A DNA stretch of 38,873 bases from Akkermansiaceae bacterium (lineage in GTDB: Bacteria; Verrucomicrobiota; Verrucomicrobiia; Verrucomicrobiales; Akkermansiaceae), in NCBI GenBank assembly GCA_903878115.1, contig CAIRGO010000253.1:1-38873 (forward strand). Reading direction: 5' to 3'. Position numbers and translations under genes: made by a program. Below are positions 1 through 7,826 of the stretch, one piece after another. Under the pieces are notes generated by a model, which saw only the letters and a list, made by a program, of their open reading frames with translations, made no database searches and was not told the origin of the DNA. How positions within the stretch are numbered: position 1 is the stretch's first letter; each line of letters starts with the position of its first letter.

Positions 1-76
1 ATTGCGCAAACGCCACTAAGCCCATGAGCCAACATGAGATACGAAATGTAAGTGTTTTAGAAAGTGCCTGTGACAT
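1..76 (-). CDS. N-terminal start of an unidentified secreted protein (partial)
   Basis: An ATG at 74-76 read leftwards opens a frame with no stop to the window edge, giving 25 residues. They look like a signal peptide: a short polar start with a Lys and an Arg, then a hydrophobic run ending near a VAFAQ-like cleavage region. A good AGGA ribosome-binding motif lies about five bases before the ATG, which is rare in this window and supports the start. The rest of the gene lies outside, so the product cannot be named. It is transcribed in the same direction as the ecotin and protease genes to its right and may end that group. Confidence 0.5.
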   Translation of the reverse strand, partial: MSQALSKTLTFRISCWLMGLVAFAQ

Positions 77-156
77 TTGTCCTAGCAAAATCATGAACAC
101 TCATGTAGCAAAAGTCAAGACGCACTGAAAAAACAAATCAGACCTGACAGCAACCA

Positions 157-630
157 CTATTCTTGTGCCGCATTCGTTTCCTTGCCAGCTTTCCAAATGC
201 GATATCTCACCTCTGCCCCCTTGGGAACATAGACGACAATCGGCATGCGTGAATTGTAACGTTGCAACGGCAGTTGCGAATTGACCGCCACAAAAGTATC
301 CACTTGTTTGCCACCCGGTAATGGTTTCATGAGAGTTCCAGCCATCGGACCTAGTTCTTTCATTTCAAAATAGCTGTATCCCCAACCTTTTAGGTCTTTT
401 TCTTCAACCTTACCGGCAAAAAAATGACGATTCACCCCATCGGTAGGCACTGTTTTGCCGATGATTAATTCTACTTTGAAAGCAAATTCATCGTCCGCCT
501 CAGGCACGCGAATCACAAACCTCGATTGATCTTCTGCGGCTTTCGGAAACGCATCAAGCGGCTGATGCTGTGCGAGCAGCGTAGAAACTAATCCGCTTGC
601 TATGGAAAAAATGATCAGTATATTTTTCAT
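157..630 (-). CDS. eco: Ecotin-like serine protease inhibitor
   Basis: Ecotin is a secreted or periplasmic inhibitor of trypsin-fold serine proteases that works as a dimer. The 157-residue protein has a signal peptide (about residues 1-20, ending SGLVSTLLAQ). The family core follows: a KVELIIGKT strand, GWGYSYFEM, the reactive-site loop TLMKPLPGG, and the C-terminal RYNSRMPIVVYVP ... VRYRIWKA block, which matches E. coli ecotin closely. The two cysteines that tie the E. coli reactive loop together (C50 and C87) are absent here. By alignment the P1 position is Leu or Met. The gene starts 25 bases after the stop of a trypsin-like protease on the same strand, so the pair is probably co-transcribed and the protease is the obvious candidate target. 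Family assignment is firm; the target is inference. Confidence 0.9.
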   Translation of the reverse strand: MKNILIIFSIASGLVSTLLAQHQPLDAFPKAAEDQSRFVIRVPEADDEFAFKVELIIGKTVPTDGVNRHFFAGKVEEKDLKGWGYSYFEMKELGPMAGTLMKPLPGGKQVDTFVAVNSQLPLQRYNSRMPIVVYVPKGAEVRYRIWKAGKETNAAQE

Positions 631-655
631 ATCGATAAATCAGACACCGCACTTT

Positions 656-1633
656 TCAATACCTTAGAGAATAATCCACATTCTTGTCCCTAGACCGCCG
701 TAAGATGAGTCCTAACGCGCTCAAACAAACGAACATCGCCGCTGACGGCTCAGGAATCAAACTACCCGTGATGCCAAAAATATCCGTCGAATAGCTACTC
801 AAGTTTAGATGAGCTGCATAGTCTCCAAAAGCTGTGGTAGAAGAATCCTGCCCGACAAGATTGTAGAGAAGATTATTCATCGCCAATAGTTTCCACTGTC
901 CACCTTCTAGGTAAAACATACCTCCTCCTGAATCGCCCACCGCCACGCCAGCTTCATTGGAACTGATCCATTGATTGATACCTGGTTGATCAAAGTCCGT
1001 AAACAGCATCGTCCCATAGCCAGCTATGCTATCAGTGATCATTCCGGTAAATGGACTCGCCGAAACTCGATTAAACCCCCAACGCTTGATCGAAGTAGCG
1101 CTCCAATTGTAGCCACGAATCGAGTTGTCATTTGCCACAGAAACATCAACGGAGTCGGGAGTATTTATACCCACAGTAGCTGTCTCGACTCGATTTCTAC
1201 CGTATCCCGTCATCAGTAATGACGTATTGATCGTGGGGATCATCGTAGCCAAGGGTACCGCCATAAGATTTGGCACAGCGAGATCACCCCGCCTGTAGCG
1301 GTTCAATTCTAAATCTAACCCAGCTATCGTGTAGCGTTGCTGAAAGGGATAACTTTGCCCAGCAATCGTAATTGCTGAGTTATTATCAGTTACATGGGCC
1401 GCGCTCAGCACCCATACGTCTCTAGTAGAAGCATTGTATCCAAGATAGGTGCCAGATGAATCAGAATACTGCACGACATTATCATAGTAAGGAAAAGCAG
1501 AACCAAGAGCGGCATTCAACTGAGCTCCCGTGGTATTATTGGAATTACTTGAACCTCCATTCGCACCCGCTACAATCACTGCTCTGGCAGTAATCACTAG
1601 ACTGAGATTGGCGATGATCATCAGAACTTTCAC
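656..1633 (-). CDS. Secreted trypsin-like serine protease with PEP-CTERM anchor
   Basis: A 325-residue exported protein of the chymotrypsin/trypsin fold. A signal peptide covers about residues 1-20. The catalytic His lies in VLSAAHV, an Asp candidate is in the RRGDLAVPNL segment, and the nucleophile Ser is in AVGDSGGGMF. The C-terminus has a PEP-CTERM sorting signal: a PEPSAA motif, a hydrophobic helix, then Arg-rich LRRSRDK, which in this phylum marks proteins for exosortase processing and display in the cell envelope or matrix. The start chosen is GTG at 1633 because it gives the lysine needed at the front of the signal peptide; ATG at 1621 is an alternative without that charge. The ecotin-like inhibitor follows directly. 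It could process extracellular proteins or act in defence or nutrition; the substrate is unknown. Confidence 0.85.
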   Translation of the reverse strand: MKVLMIIANLSLVITARAVIVAGANGGSSNSNNTTGAQLNAALGSAFPYYDNVVQYSDSSGTYLGYNASTRDVWVLSAAHVTDNNSAITIAGQSYPFQQRYTIAGLDLELNRYRRGDLAVPNLMAVPLATMIPTINTSLLMTGYGRNRVETATVGINTPDSVDVSVANDNSIRGYNWSATSIKRWGFNRVSASPFTGMITDSIAGYGTMLFTDFDQPGINQWISSNEAGVAVGDSGGGMFYLEGGQWKLLAMNNLLYNLVGQDSSTTAFGDYAAHLNLSSYSTDIFGITGSLIPEPSAAMFVCLSALGLILRRSRDKNVDYSLRY

Positions 1634-1648
1634 GAAATCATAAATACC

Positions 1649-2059
1649 GTGGAAGGTGAAAATAGCAAGGAAGAAATCATGTCAACACGGAGGATCACCA
1701 GAAGATTGCTCTCTGTTGCAGGAATGAGATGTCTAGGCGGCGGCTTGCAGGCCAAAATCTGGCCGCGCGATGCCGAAGAAAAACAATCGCTGATCGATTG
1801 TGGTTTCGGCCACAACCTTGATCGCGTCTACCTATTTAGTGATCTCGCAAAAGGTGATCGCATCATTTTCTGCGCCACGGGCATTTCTGATAGCCCGCTG
1901 CTGCGCGGCGTAGAAGTTAATGGCAGCGTCGCCCGAACTCACTCGGTCTTAATGCGTGTGAAAAGTAAAACCGTGCGCTCGATCAAAGCATTTCACGAAC
2001 TTTCCGCCAAATCATTACGACTGCGATCGGCGAACGGCGAAGTATTATTGCTCGACTGA
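1649..2059 (+). pseudogene. glpX: Decayed C-terminal fragment of class II fructose-1,6-bisphosphatase (GlpX)
   Basis: The 136-codon frame matches only the last third of GlpX: AGMRCLGGGLQAKIWPR, then NLDRVYLFSDLAKGD, the IIFCATGISDSPLLRGV motif and ARTHSVLMRVKSKTVRSI. About 200 N-terminal residues with the metal- and substrate-binding sites are missing, and the sequence to the left belongs to an opposite-strand protease gene. The family's GxGGxPEG motif survives in another reading frame (GGSPE at 1689-1703), so at least one small frameshift separates it from the rest near 1704. The only start is GTG at 1649. The natural 3' end seems intact. This is a relic, not a working enzyme; a functional gluconeogenic phosphatase would have to lie elsewhere. 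Confidence 0.8.
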
Positions 2060-2871
2060 TGACCGCCTCGCCCCATTCCCCCATGGCGTTTGCGAAACTC
2101 CAACGGCGACATTCCCATTTTACTTCGGAACTGTCGCGAAAAAGCACTTTGATCACAAAATCCGTAATTCAGAGCAATTTCCGCCACATTTTTTGTGGAA
2201 CCAGTTAATTCATCCGCGGCTCGATGAATGCGCGTATTGACCCAGAAATCCTGAGCCGACATGCCGAAAACTTCGTGAAATTTACGATTCAAATGCCGCT
2301 GTGACCATCCCGCCGCTTTGGTGAGCTGCATGAGATTGATCGCGCTTCGATAATTCTGCTGAATGTATTCTACTGCCTTTCCCAAACTTGATCCTTCCGC
2401 CCACGGGTGAAACAAATTGCTGTGCGACTGCAGGGTGCCCATAATCCCAATCACATTTCCATGTTCATCAAAAATCGGTAATTTATTCGTCGTGATCCAA
2501 TCGAAGCCACCACAAGCCGCAGGAAGCATTTCCACAATTTGCAACCGCGCCTCACCATGCTTGAGAATCCATTGATCATCGATTGCGAATTGCTCAGCGA
2601 TCACTTTTGGATAGAAATCAAAATTTGTAAGACCAATCATTTCCGCCGCATCGCGCAAGCCCAAACGCTCCGCGAATTTTTGACTCACTGCAATATGTCT
2701 GCATTGATCATCTTTAATGAAATAGTGAATTCCCTGCAAGGCATCTAGCATACGCAGCAATTGATGCCCCTTTCCCATACGTTGGAAAAAATCACATTGT
2801 AACGCAGTTGTTGCTATTGTACGATCTTCATCCATTTCCTGTCTGAATACTGACACAGAGAGCATGATCAT
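1993..2871 (-). CDS. PAS-domain AraC-family transcriptional regulator
   Basis: A 292-residue one-component regulator. Residues about 40-150 form a PAS-like sensor (GIHYFIKDDQCRHIAVSQKFAERLG, later LPIFDEHGNVIGIMGT). Residues about 165-265 carry the two helix-turn-helix units of the AraC family (LMQLTKAAGWSQRHLNRKF and NVAEIALNYGFCDQSAFSRQF, ending SPLEFRKRH). The last ~27 residues are low-complexity and lie partly antisense to the 3' end of the GlpX relic (overlap 1993-2059), so the C-terminus may have been extended when a stop was lost. The start ATG at 2871 is supported by a GGAAG motif about ten bases upstream. The ligand is not evident. The SOUL-family gene next door is divergent and shares the promoter interval, so it is a possible target. 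Confidence 0.85.
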   Translation of the reverse strand: MIMLSVSVFRQEMDEDRTIATTALQCDFFQRMGKGHQLLRMLDALQGIHYFIKDDQCRHIAVSQKFAERLGLRDAAEMIGLTNFDFYPKVIAEQFAIDDQWILKHGEARLQIVEMLPAACGGFDWITTNKLPIFDEHGNVIGIMGTLQSHSNLFHPWAEGSSLGKAVEYIQQNYRSAINLMQLTKAAGWSQRHLNRKFHEVFGMSAQDFWVNTRIHRAADELTGSTKNVAEIALNYGFCDQSAFSRQFRSKMGMSPLEFRKRHGGMGRGGHQSSNNTSPFADRSRNDLAESS

Positions 2872-2932
2872 TCAAATAGCTTCCTTTGTGAAAAAATTTG
2901 CAGTATGAAAATTCTATGGTTGATTGCGCGTG

Positions 2933-3520
2933 ATGAAAAATAAATGGATCGTTCTACCGCTGCTCTTCGCATTCAATTCCTGCGCCACACAAGCCGATGA
3001 TAAGCCAACCGCTGCACCAGCATATGTCAGCGAAGCGCCACTGCCTGAAGGTTGGCCACAACCAGGACCTTACAACCAAGTCAGCCTGAAAACCTATCCG
3101 GCTTATCGTGCCGCCTTCACTAAAAAACCAGGACAAGGCATCGCTTTCTGGACGTTATTTTCCCACATCAAAAAGAACGATATTCCGATGACCTCACCCG
3201 TGGAGATGGGAATGGAAGCACAAGAAAAAAATCTGGAAATGGCATCAATGGCATTTCTCTACCAAAGCGATAAAGTAGGCACAGCAGGTGCAGCCAGTAG
3301 CACCGTAGAAGTACGCGATATCGCGAAAGCAGAAGTGCTCAGTTACACATGGCAAGGAGATGACACCAAAGAAAATGTTGCCACCGCTAAAGCCGCCATC
3401 GACGCGGAACTCGCAGCCAAAAAACTCACCTTAGACCGCTATCGCATGCTAGGTTACAACGGTCCTGCCACGCCGAGGAATAAGGCAACATGGGAACTGC
3501 AAGCATTATTGAAAAAATAA
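2933..3520 (+). CDS. SOUL-family (heme-binding-like) lipoprotein
   Basis: The protein resembles the SOUL/HBP heme-binding family: the YPAYRAAFT segment, a long helix region with GIAFWTLFSHIKKNDIPMTSPVEMG, and the C-terminal block with YRMLGYNGPATPRNK are typical of bacterial SOUL proteins. It is exported. Residues 1-17 form a signal peptide ending in FNSC, which could be a lipobox, so an envelope lipoprotein is likely. I chose ATG at 2933 over TTG at 2924 because it gives a regular signal peptide (MKNKW...). It is divergent from the PAS-AraC gene. Heme or tetrapyrrole binding is known for some family members only; the role here is unknown. Confidence 0.8.
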   Translation: MKNKWIVLPLLFAFNSCATQADDKPTAAPAYVSEAPLPEGWPQPGPYNQVSLKTYPAYRAAFTKKPGQGIAFWTLFSHIKKNDIPMTSPVEMGMEAQEKNLEMASMAFLYQSDKVGTAGAASSTVEVRDIAKAEVLSYTWQGDDTKENVATAKAAIDAELAAKKLTLDRYRMLGYNGPATPRNKATWELQALLKK

Positions 3521-3584
3521 TAATTGCGATCCCCTTGCCGTTTCCCTCTTGCACATGACCCGCGCTTCGCTAGGATGCGCGGGC

Positions 3585-4142
3585 ATGCCTAACATCGTTT
3601 ACTTTGACCTAGAATCACAACGCAGCTTTAGCGATGTTGGAGGATTCTCTCAAAAACATAAAATGGGTGTCTCACTTGCTGTCACCTACTCCACGGCTAC
3701 CGAACAGTATCGGATCTATCCAGAAAGTGAAATGCAAGAACTGATCAATGAGCTTACTCGTGCGGATCTCGTTGTTGGCTACAATCACATCAGCTTCGAT
3801 TACGGTGTGCTACAACCATATGCTGTCTTCGATGTATTAGAACAAACGATCAATCTCGACATGCTAGTGGAAGTCGAAAAAGTGTTAGGCCATCGTTTGA
3901 AATTAGACTCGATCGCCTCCGCCTCACTCGGCACCGGAAAAACCGCCGACGGGCTCGATGCTCTCAAATGGTGGCAAGAATACAAAAAAACCGGCAAAGC
4001 AGAACCCATGATGAAAATTGCCGAATACTGCGCGTTTGATGTAAAGGTGACCAAACTGGTCCATGAATTCGGAAAAGAACATGGCTATGTGAACTACGAA
4101 GACCGCGCCGGAAAAATCCAACAATGCAAGGTGAGTTGGTAG
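3585..4142 (+). CDS. Predicted 3'-5' exonuclease, RNase H-like fold
   Basis: A 185-residue single-domain protein with the layout of DEDD exonucleases. Motif I is YFDLE (D8, E10), motif II is VVGYNHISFDY (N67, D72) and motif III is YCAFDVKVTKLV (Y148, D152). It resembles the nuclease module found alone or at the front of helicases in many bacteria. The substrate (DNA or RNA) cannot be told from sequence. ATG at 3585 is chosen because the family starts right at the first beta strand; an upstream start at 3549 would add 12 residues of no character. It converges with the sulfatase that follows, with 16 bases between the two stops. Confidence 0.75.
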   Translation: MPNIVYFDLESQRSFSDVGGFSQKHKMGVSLAVTYSTATEQYRIYPESEMQELINELTRADLVVGYNHISFDYGVLQPYAVFDVLEQTINLDMLVEVEKVLGHRLKLDSIASASLGTGKTADGLDALKWWQEYKKTGKAEPMMKIAEYCAFDVKVTKLVHEFGKEHGYVNYEDRAGKIQQCKVSW

Positions 4143-4158
4143 AAGAACTAGCTGACAC

Positions 4159-5526
4159 TTACTTTTTGGATCGCGCTGGGGCGGGGCCAGTGAGTGGCCA
4201 ATTTGGATCATCTGCATGAGCGGATTTCATTAACTCAACCGCTTTCTCTACCATCTGTGGTTGCTCAGCAGCGATGTCATTTTTTTCACCTACATCATTT
4301 TTTAAATTATAAAGTTCTACTTTTGCTTTAGGCCCATTTTTCACAGCTTTCCATTCCAGTTCCGAGCCAAAACGCACTGCCTGTATCGGTTTACCTTCGT
4401 GAAGCTCCCAGTAAAAATAATCTCTTTTAGGTGCTGGACCGCCTTGGAAATAGGAGACTAACGAAAGCCCATCAGTTTTACAGTTTTCGGGAACTTTAAC
4501 ACCTGCCAGTTCTGCTGCGGTGGGGAGAAAATCCCAAAATGCCCATGCGCCCTCGCTGACGCGACCTGCTGGAATTTTTCCTGGCCAACGGGCGATCGCA
4601 GCTTGGCGTAAAGCACCTTCATAAAGCCCACGTTTGAAGCCGCGCAAACCGTTCGAGGCTTGATCAAATAGCTTGCCTATACCAGATTGTTCGGAAAATG
4701 AAGATCCGTTATCGCCAGTAATGATGACGATGGTTTTTTCATCAATTTTCAATTCTTTCAGCAGAGCAAATAGCTCGCCACAATCGTGATCTAATCTTGT
4801 TACTTGAGCCGCGTAGGCTTTTTGTTCATCCGTCCATGGTTTGTCATTGTAGATTCCAAGCTTATCAATTTCGTGATTTCCATGCGGTAATGTACAGGCA
4901 TAGAATAGAAAAAAGGGCTTCTCGGCATGTTGGCGAACCCACTGCAATGTATCTGCTTGGATCAAATTTTGCGCGTAAGTTTTTTTAGTCTTGTTAGCAT
5001 TTTCACTAAGCTCGATGCGCTTGTCATCATTGTAAAGATAGGTAGGAAAATACGAATGAGCATGACGTTGGCAGTTGTAGCCGAAAAAATGATCCATGCC
5101 CTGCTTCAGCGGGCTACCAGTGGTTTCAAACATGCCCATGCCCCACTTACCAGTGGTGGCGGTAGCATAACCAGCCGTTTTGAGAATTTCTGCAACGGTG
5201 ACGGTTTCCTTTGGCAGTGGATATTGCCCTTCTCCTTTCGCAATTTCCCAGTTTCCGCGCACAGGAGCATGCCCACTATGCAGTCCGGTCATGAGCGATG
5301 TGCGACTTGGGGCGCAGACCGAAGTGCCGCAATACCCCTGAGTAAAACGCGTTCCTTCCTTTGCCATTTCATCGATGCAAGGCGTTTGAATGAGTTTCTG
5401 ACCATAACAACCAAGGTCTCCCTGCGCGAGGTCATCACTGAGAATAAATATAATGTTAGGCTTGTCTGCGGCGTTCAGTGATTGGACGAACAAAGTAACT
5501 AACAACAAAGATAGGAATTTTTTCAT
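4159..5526 (-). CDS. Secreted arylsulfatase-family sulfatase A
   Basis: A 455-residue sulfatase with a signal peptide (residues 1-19, ending SLNA). Metal-binding DD is at residues 31-32, and the formylglycine motif [11 protein letters not shown] has the modified Cys at residue 71. Later blocks include [15 protein letters not shown] and ITGDNGSS. It hydrolyses sulfate esters, probably on polysaccharides, outside the cytoplasm. A Cys-type site needs a formylglycine-generating enzyme, which is not in this window. Start ATG at 5526 is chosen over 5565 because it begins the signal peptide; no ribosome-binding motif is visible. It stands about 240 bases downstream of a second sulfatase on the same strand. 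Substrate cannot be assigned. Confidence 0.92.
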   Translation of the reverse strand: MKKFLSLLLVTLFVQSLNAADKPNIIFILSDDLAQGDLGCYGQKLIQTPCIDEMAKEGTRFTQGYCGTSVCAPSRTSLMTGLHSGHAPVRGNWEIAKGEGQYPLPKETVTVAEILKTAGYATATTGKWGMGMFETTGSPLKQGMDHFFGYNCQRHAHSYFPTYLYNDDKRIELSENANKTKKTYAQNLIQADTLQWVRQHAEKPFFLFYACTLPHGNHEIDKLGIYNDKPWTDEQKAYAAQVTRLDHDCGELFALLKELKIDEKTIVIITGDNGSSFSEQSGIGKLFDQASNGLRGFKRGLYEGALRQAAIARWPGKIPAGRVSEGAWAFWDFLPTAAELAGVKVPENCKTDGLSLVSYFQGGPAPKRDYFYWELHEGKPIQAVRFGSELEWKAVKNGPKAKVELYNLKNDVGEKNDIAAEQPQMVEKAVELMKSAHADDPNWPLTGPAPARSKK

Positions 5527-5769
5527 AGATAATGCGGTATCTGATCGGGTCAACCAATGGAGCAAATTCTAAGCACCTGCTATTCGCATTGCTAGCATAA
5601 TTATGATTAATAGTTCAACTTGGCACCAGCGACTTTTAAGCGCTGCTTGCACTTCATCCGCGCAAAGCAATCGAGGAAAATACTGGTTCCGATGGACTCA
5701 CATGATCCCATCGTGGATTGCGCGGTAAAAATAGACGGCTTTTCCTTGAATCGATTGCAGTGATATTTT

Positions 5770-7407
5770 TTATTTTATCTTCGGCACATGAACGCCAACT
5801 TTTTTTGCCCATCCATCCCAGAGTTCAACGAGCTCTTTTAACTTTTCAGGCTGTTTGCTTGCGAGGTCATTTTGCTCACATGGGTCCTCGCTCAGATGAT
5901 AAAGCTCCCAAGCGATTACTTCGGGCTGTTTTTTTCCCCAAACAATTTTCCATTCTCCTTTACGCAAACCACGGGCGTAAAGATGCTCGGAAGCAATCGC
6001 ACGCTCGGGCATGGTATCGCCTTTCATGGCGGGCATCAATGACAGTCCCGAAAGTGGCAAAAGCTCGATTCCCTCGCGCTCTAACGGATAGTTGACACCC
6101 GTCGCGGCAGCGACAGTCGGCAAAAAATCCATCACGTGGGCAGGTGTATTGATATATCCTTCACGAGCTTTGATCGCGGCAGGCCACTGCATGACAAGCG
6201 GCGAGCTCACACCACCTTCATGGCAAAAATGCTTATACATATTGAGTGGCGTATTACAAAGATTCGCCCAACCTGAGCCATAAGAATGGTATGTGCCATC
6301 TTGCCCCATGGACGCTAATTTTTCTCCCGTATGCAATTTTGTAATACCAGCACGCGATACATCGTCAAAACCGAACGGCCCCCATTCGTAACAAGCTCCA
6401 TTGTCGCTAGTGAAAATGATCAAGGTATTAGATAATTCTCCATTTTTTTCGAGATCATCGAGGATTCGGCCAACACCGCGATCAATGTGTTGCACCATTG
6501 CTGCAAAAATCGCCATGCGTCGGGCTAAATCTTCGCGCCGATCAGCAGGCAGACTATTCCATGCAGGATTTGGCTGGCCGGCGTATCCATTCGCTATTGC
6601 AGGCGAATCCACGGGAACCTGTGACAGGGGAGGCAAGACTGTGGAGGCTGGCAATAAGCCCATTTTTTTCATGCGTTCAAAGCGGGCAATGCGGAGTTCA
6701 TCCCAACCCTTGCGATAGATTGACATAAAAGGCTCGATGCTTGCCGCTGGTGCCTGAACGGGAAAGTGCGGCGAAGAGTGCGCAAGGTAACCAAACCATG
6801 GTTTTTTCTTGGCGCGCGATTGCTTGATAAACTCTAACGTGTAATCAGTAAACACATCAGTGGCATAGAATTTTTCGGGGGAAAGTTCGGCTGTAGTTCC
6901 TATTGGAAGTCGGATATAATTCGATGCCTGCCATTGATTCTCAGAATGTGAATCAAATTTGCGATAACCATAGTAGTTTTCAAATCCACGCTCTATCGGA
7001 CCAGGTTTTTCCATGTGCCACTTGCCGACCATCCAGGTAGAGTAGCCCTGATTTCTTAACAATTCTGCGATGGTCATGTTATTATCCAACAAGTGCCCCG
7101 TGTAAGCGGGACCTTTCCCTGGCGCAGGCTTTGCCGAGGTAAACGATCCAATTCCAGTTTCGTGTGGATACAACCCCGTCATTAGTGAAGCACGCGTAGG
7201 GCAGCATCGTGCGGAATTGTAACACTTTGAAAACTTCACACCTGCTGCGGCGATTTTGTCAATATTCGGAGTGGGGATCTCACTACCGTAACAAGAAAGA
7301 TCGGAATATCCCAAGTCATCGGCAAGGATGATTAATACATTTGGCCTTTCTGCTGCGTGAGCACTTGAAAAATAAAGAAGTATTAGCAAGATCAATTGTT
7401 GTTTCAT
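5770..7407 (-). CDS. Secreted arylsulfatase-family sulfatase B
   Basis: A 545-residue sulfatase, longer than its neighbour and clearly a different subfamily. The signal peptide is residues 1-18 (ending SSAHA). Metal ligands DD are at residues 30-31, and the formylglycine site reads CCPTRASLMTG with Cys68 as the modified residue. VGKWHMEKPG, SSPHFPVQAP and IFTSDNGACYEWGP follow, and the C-terminal KIVWGKKQ...WELYHLSEDPCEQNDL block is typical of the family. The open frame continues upstream to 7590, but that stretch runs antiphase over the preceding GGQ-protein gene, so I start at ATG 7407; ATG 7425 is also possible. It lies ten bases after the GGQ gene's stop and may be translated from the same message. 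Confidence 0.92.
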   Translation of the reverse strand: MKQQLILLILLYFSSAHAAERPNVLIILADDLGYSDLSCYGSEIPTPNIDKIAAAGVKFSKCYNSARCCPTRASLMTGLYPHETGIGSFTSAKPAPGKGPAYTGHLLDNNMTIAELLRNQGYSTWMVGKWHMEKPGPIERGFENYYGYRKFDSHSENQWQASNYIRLPIGTTAELSPEKFYATDVFTDYTLEFIKQSRAKKKPWFGYLAHSSPHFPVQAPAASIEPFMSIYRKGWDELRIARFERMKKMGLLPASTVLPPLSQVPVDSPAIANGYAGQPNPAWNSLPADRREDLARRMAIFAAMVQHIDRGVGRILDDLEKNGELSNTLIIFTSDNGACYEWGPFGFDDVSRAGITKLHTGEKLASMGQDGTYHSYGSGWANLCNTPLNMYKHFCHEGGVSSPLVMQWPAAIKAREGYINTPAHVMDFLPTVAAATGVNYPLEREGIELLPLSGLSLMPAMKGDTMPERAIASEHLYARGLRKGEWKIVWGKKQPEVIAWELYHLSEDPCEQNDLASKQPEKLKELVELWDGWAKKVGVHVPKIK

Positions 7408-7417
7408 ATTGGGGAAA

Positions 7418-7819
7418 TTATTCATCAGCGGATTGACGCCGCTCGTTTTTCTTTTGCGATTGCATGCGTTTATCAGCAACCATGCGTTGTTTTTGTTTGC
7501 GTGATTTTTGACGTTTTTGGCGCCGAATTTTTTCGATGGCTTGCTGGCGTTTTGATAAAATGCCATTTTTGATTTCATCGATTCGATCACACAATTCCTT
7601 GCGTGCTAAATAACGATTTAATTCGCGCGATCGCTCACGTTGGCATTTGATCTCGATCCCTGTGGGAACATGCTTCAGATAGACGCAGGAAGAAGTTTTA
7701 TTGATCTTTTGCCCACCTGATCCGGATCCGGTGATAAATTTTTCGACAAGCTCATCTGCAAGAATGCCCAGGGCGAGCATCCTTAGTTCTTGTGTCGCAA
7801 TCTTTTCCGGGTAGATCAT
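7418..7819 (-). CDS. Class I release-factor-like GGQ protein (ArfB-type ribosome rescue)
   Basis: A 133-residue protein with one release-factor domain. The catalytic GGQ lies in GSGSGGQKINKTSS, followed by the family sequence VYLKHVPTGIEIKCQRERSRELNRYLARKEL and a very basic C-terminal tail (RRQKRQKSRKQKQR). It has no codon-recognition domains, so by family it should release peptides from stalled ribosomes, with the basic tail entering the mRNA channel as in ArfB. Start ATG at 7819 is preferred to a TTG at 7840; it leaves an 8-base gap after the RlmI-like gene, consistent with co-transcription. Whether it is ArfB or a related peptidyl-hydrolase subfamily is uncertain. Confidence 0.85.
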   Translation of the reverse strand: MIYPEKIATQELRMLALGILADELVEKFITGSGSGGQKINKTSSCVYLKHVPTGIEIKCQRERSRELNRYLARKELCDRIDEIKNGILSKRQQAIEKIRRQKRQKSRKQKQRMVADKRMQSQKKNERRQSADE

Positions 7820-7826
7820 GAAGTTT

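Noticed and set aside
5603-5728. A 41-codon Trp-rich frame in the interval between the sulfatases
   Set aside because: It has no ribosome-binding motif and no recognisable match, and the opposite strand has a similarly short open frame. The interval 5527-5769 otherwise shows nothing I can support.
7408-7590. N-terminal extension of sulfatase B
   Set aside because: The extension is Lys/Asn-rich and lies antiphase over the GGQ-protein gene; the signal peptide starts at 7407.
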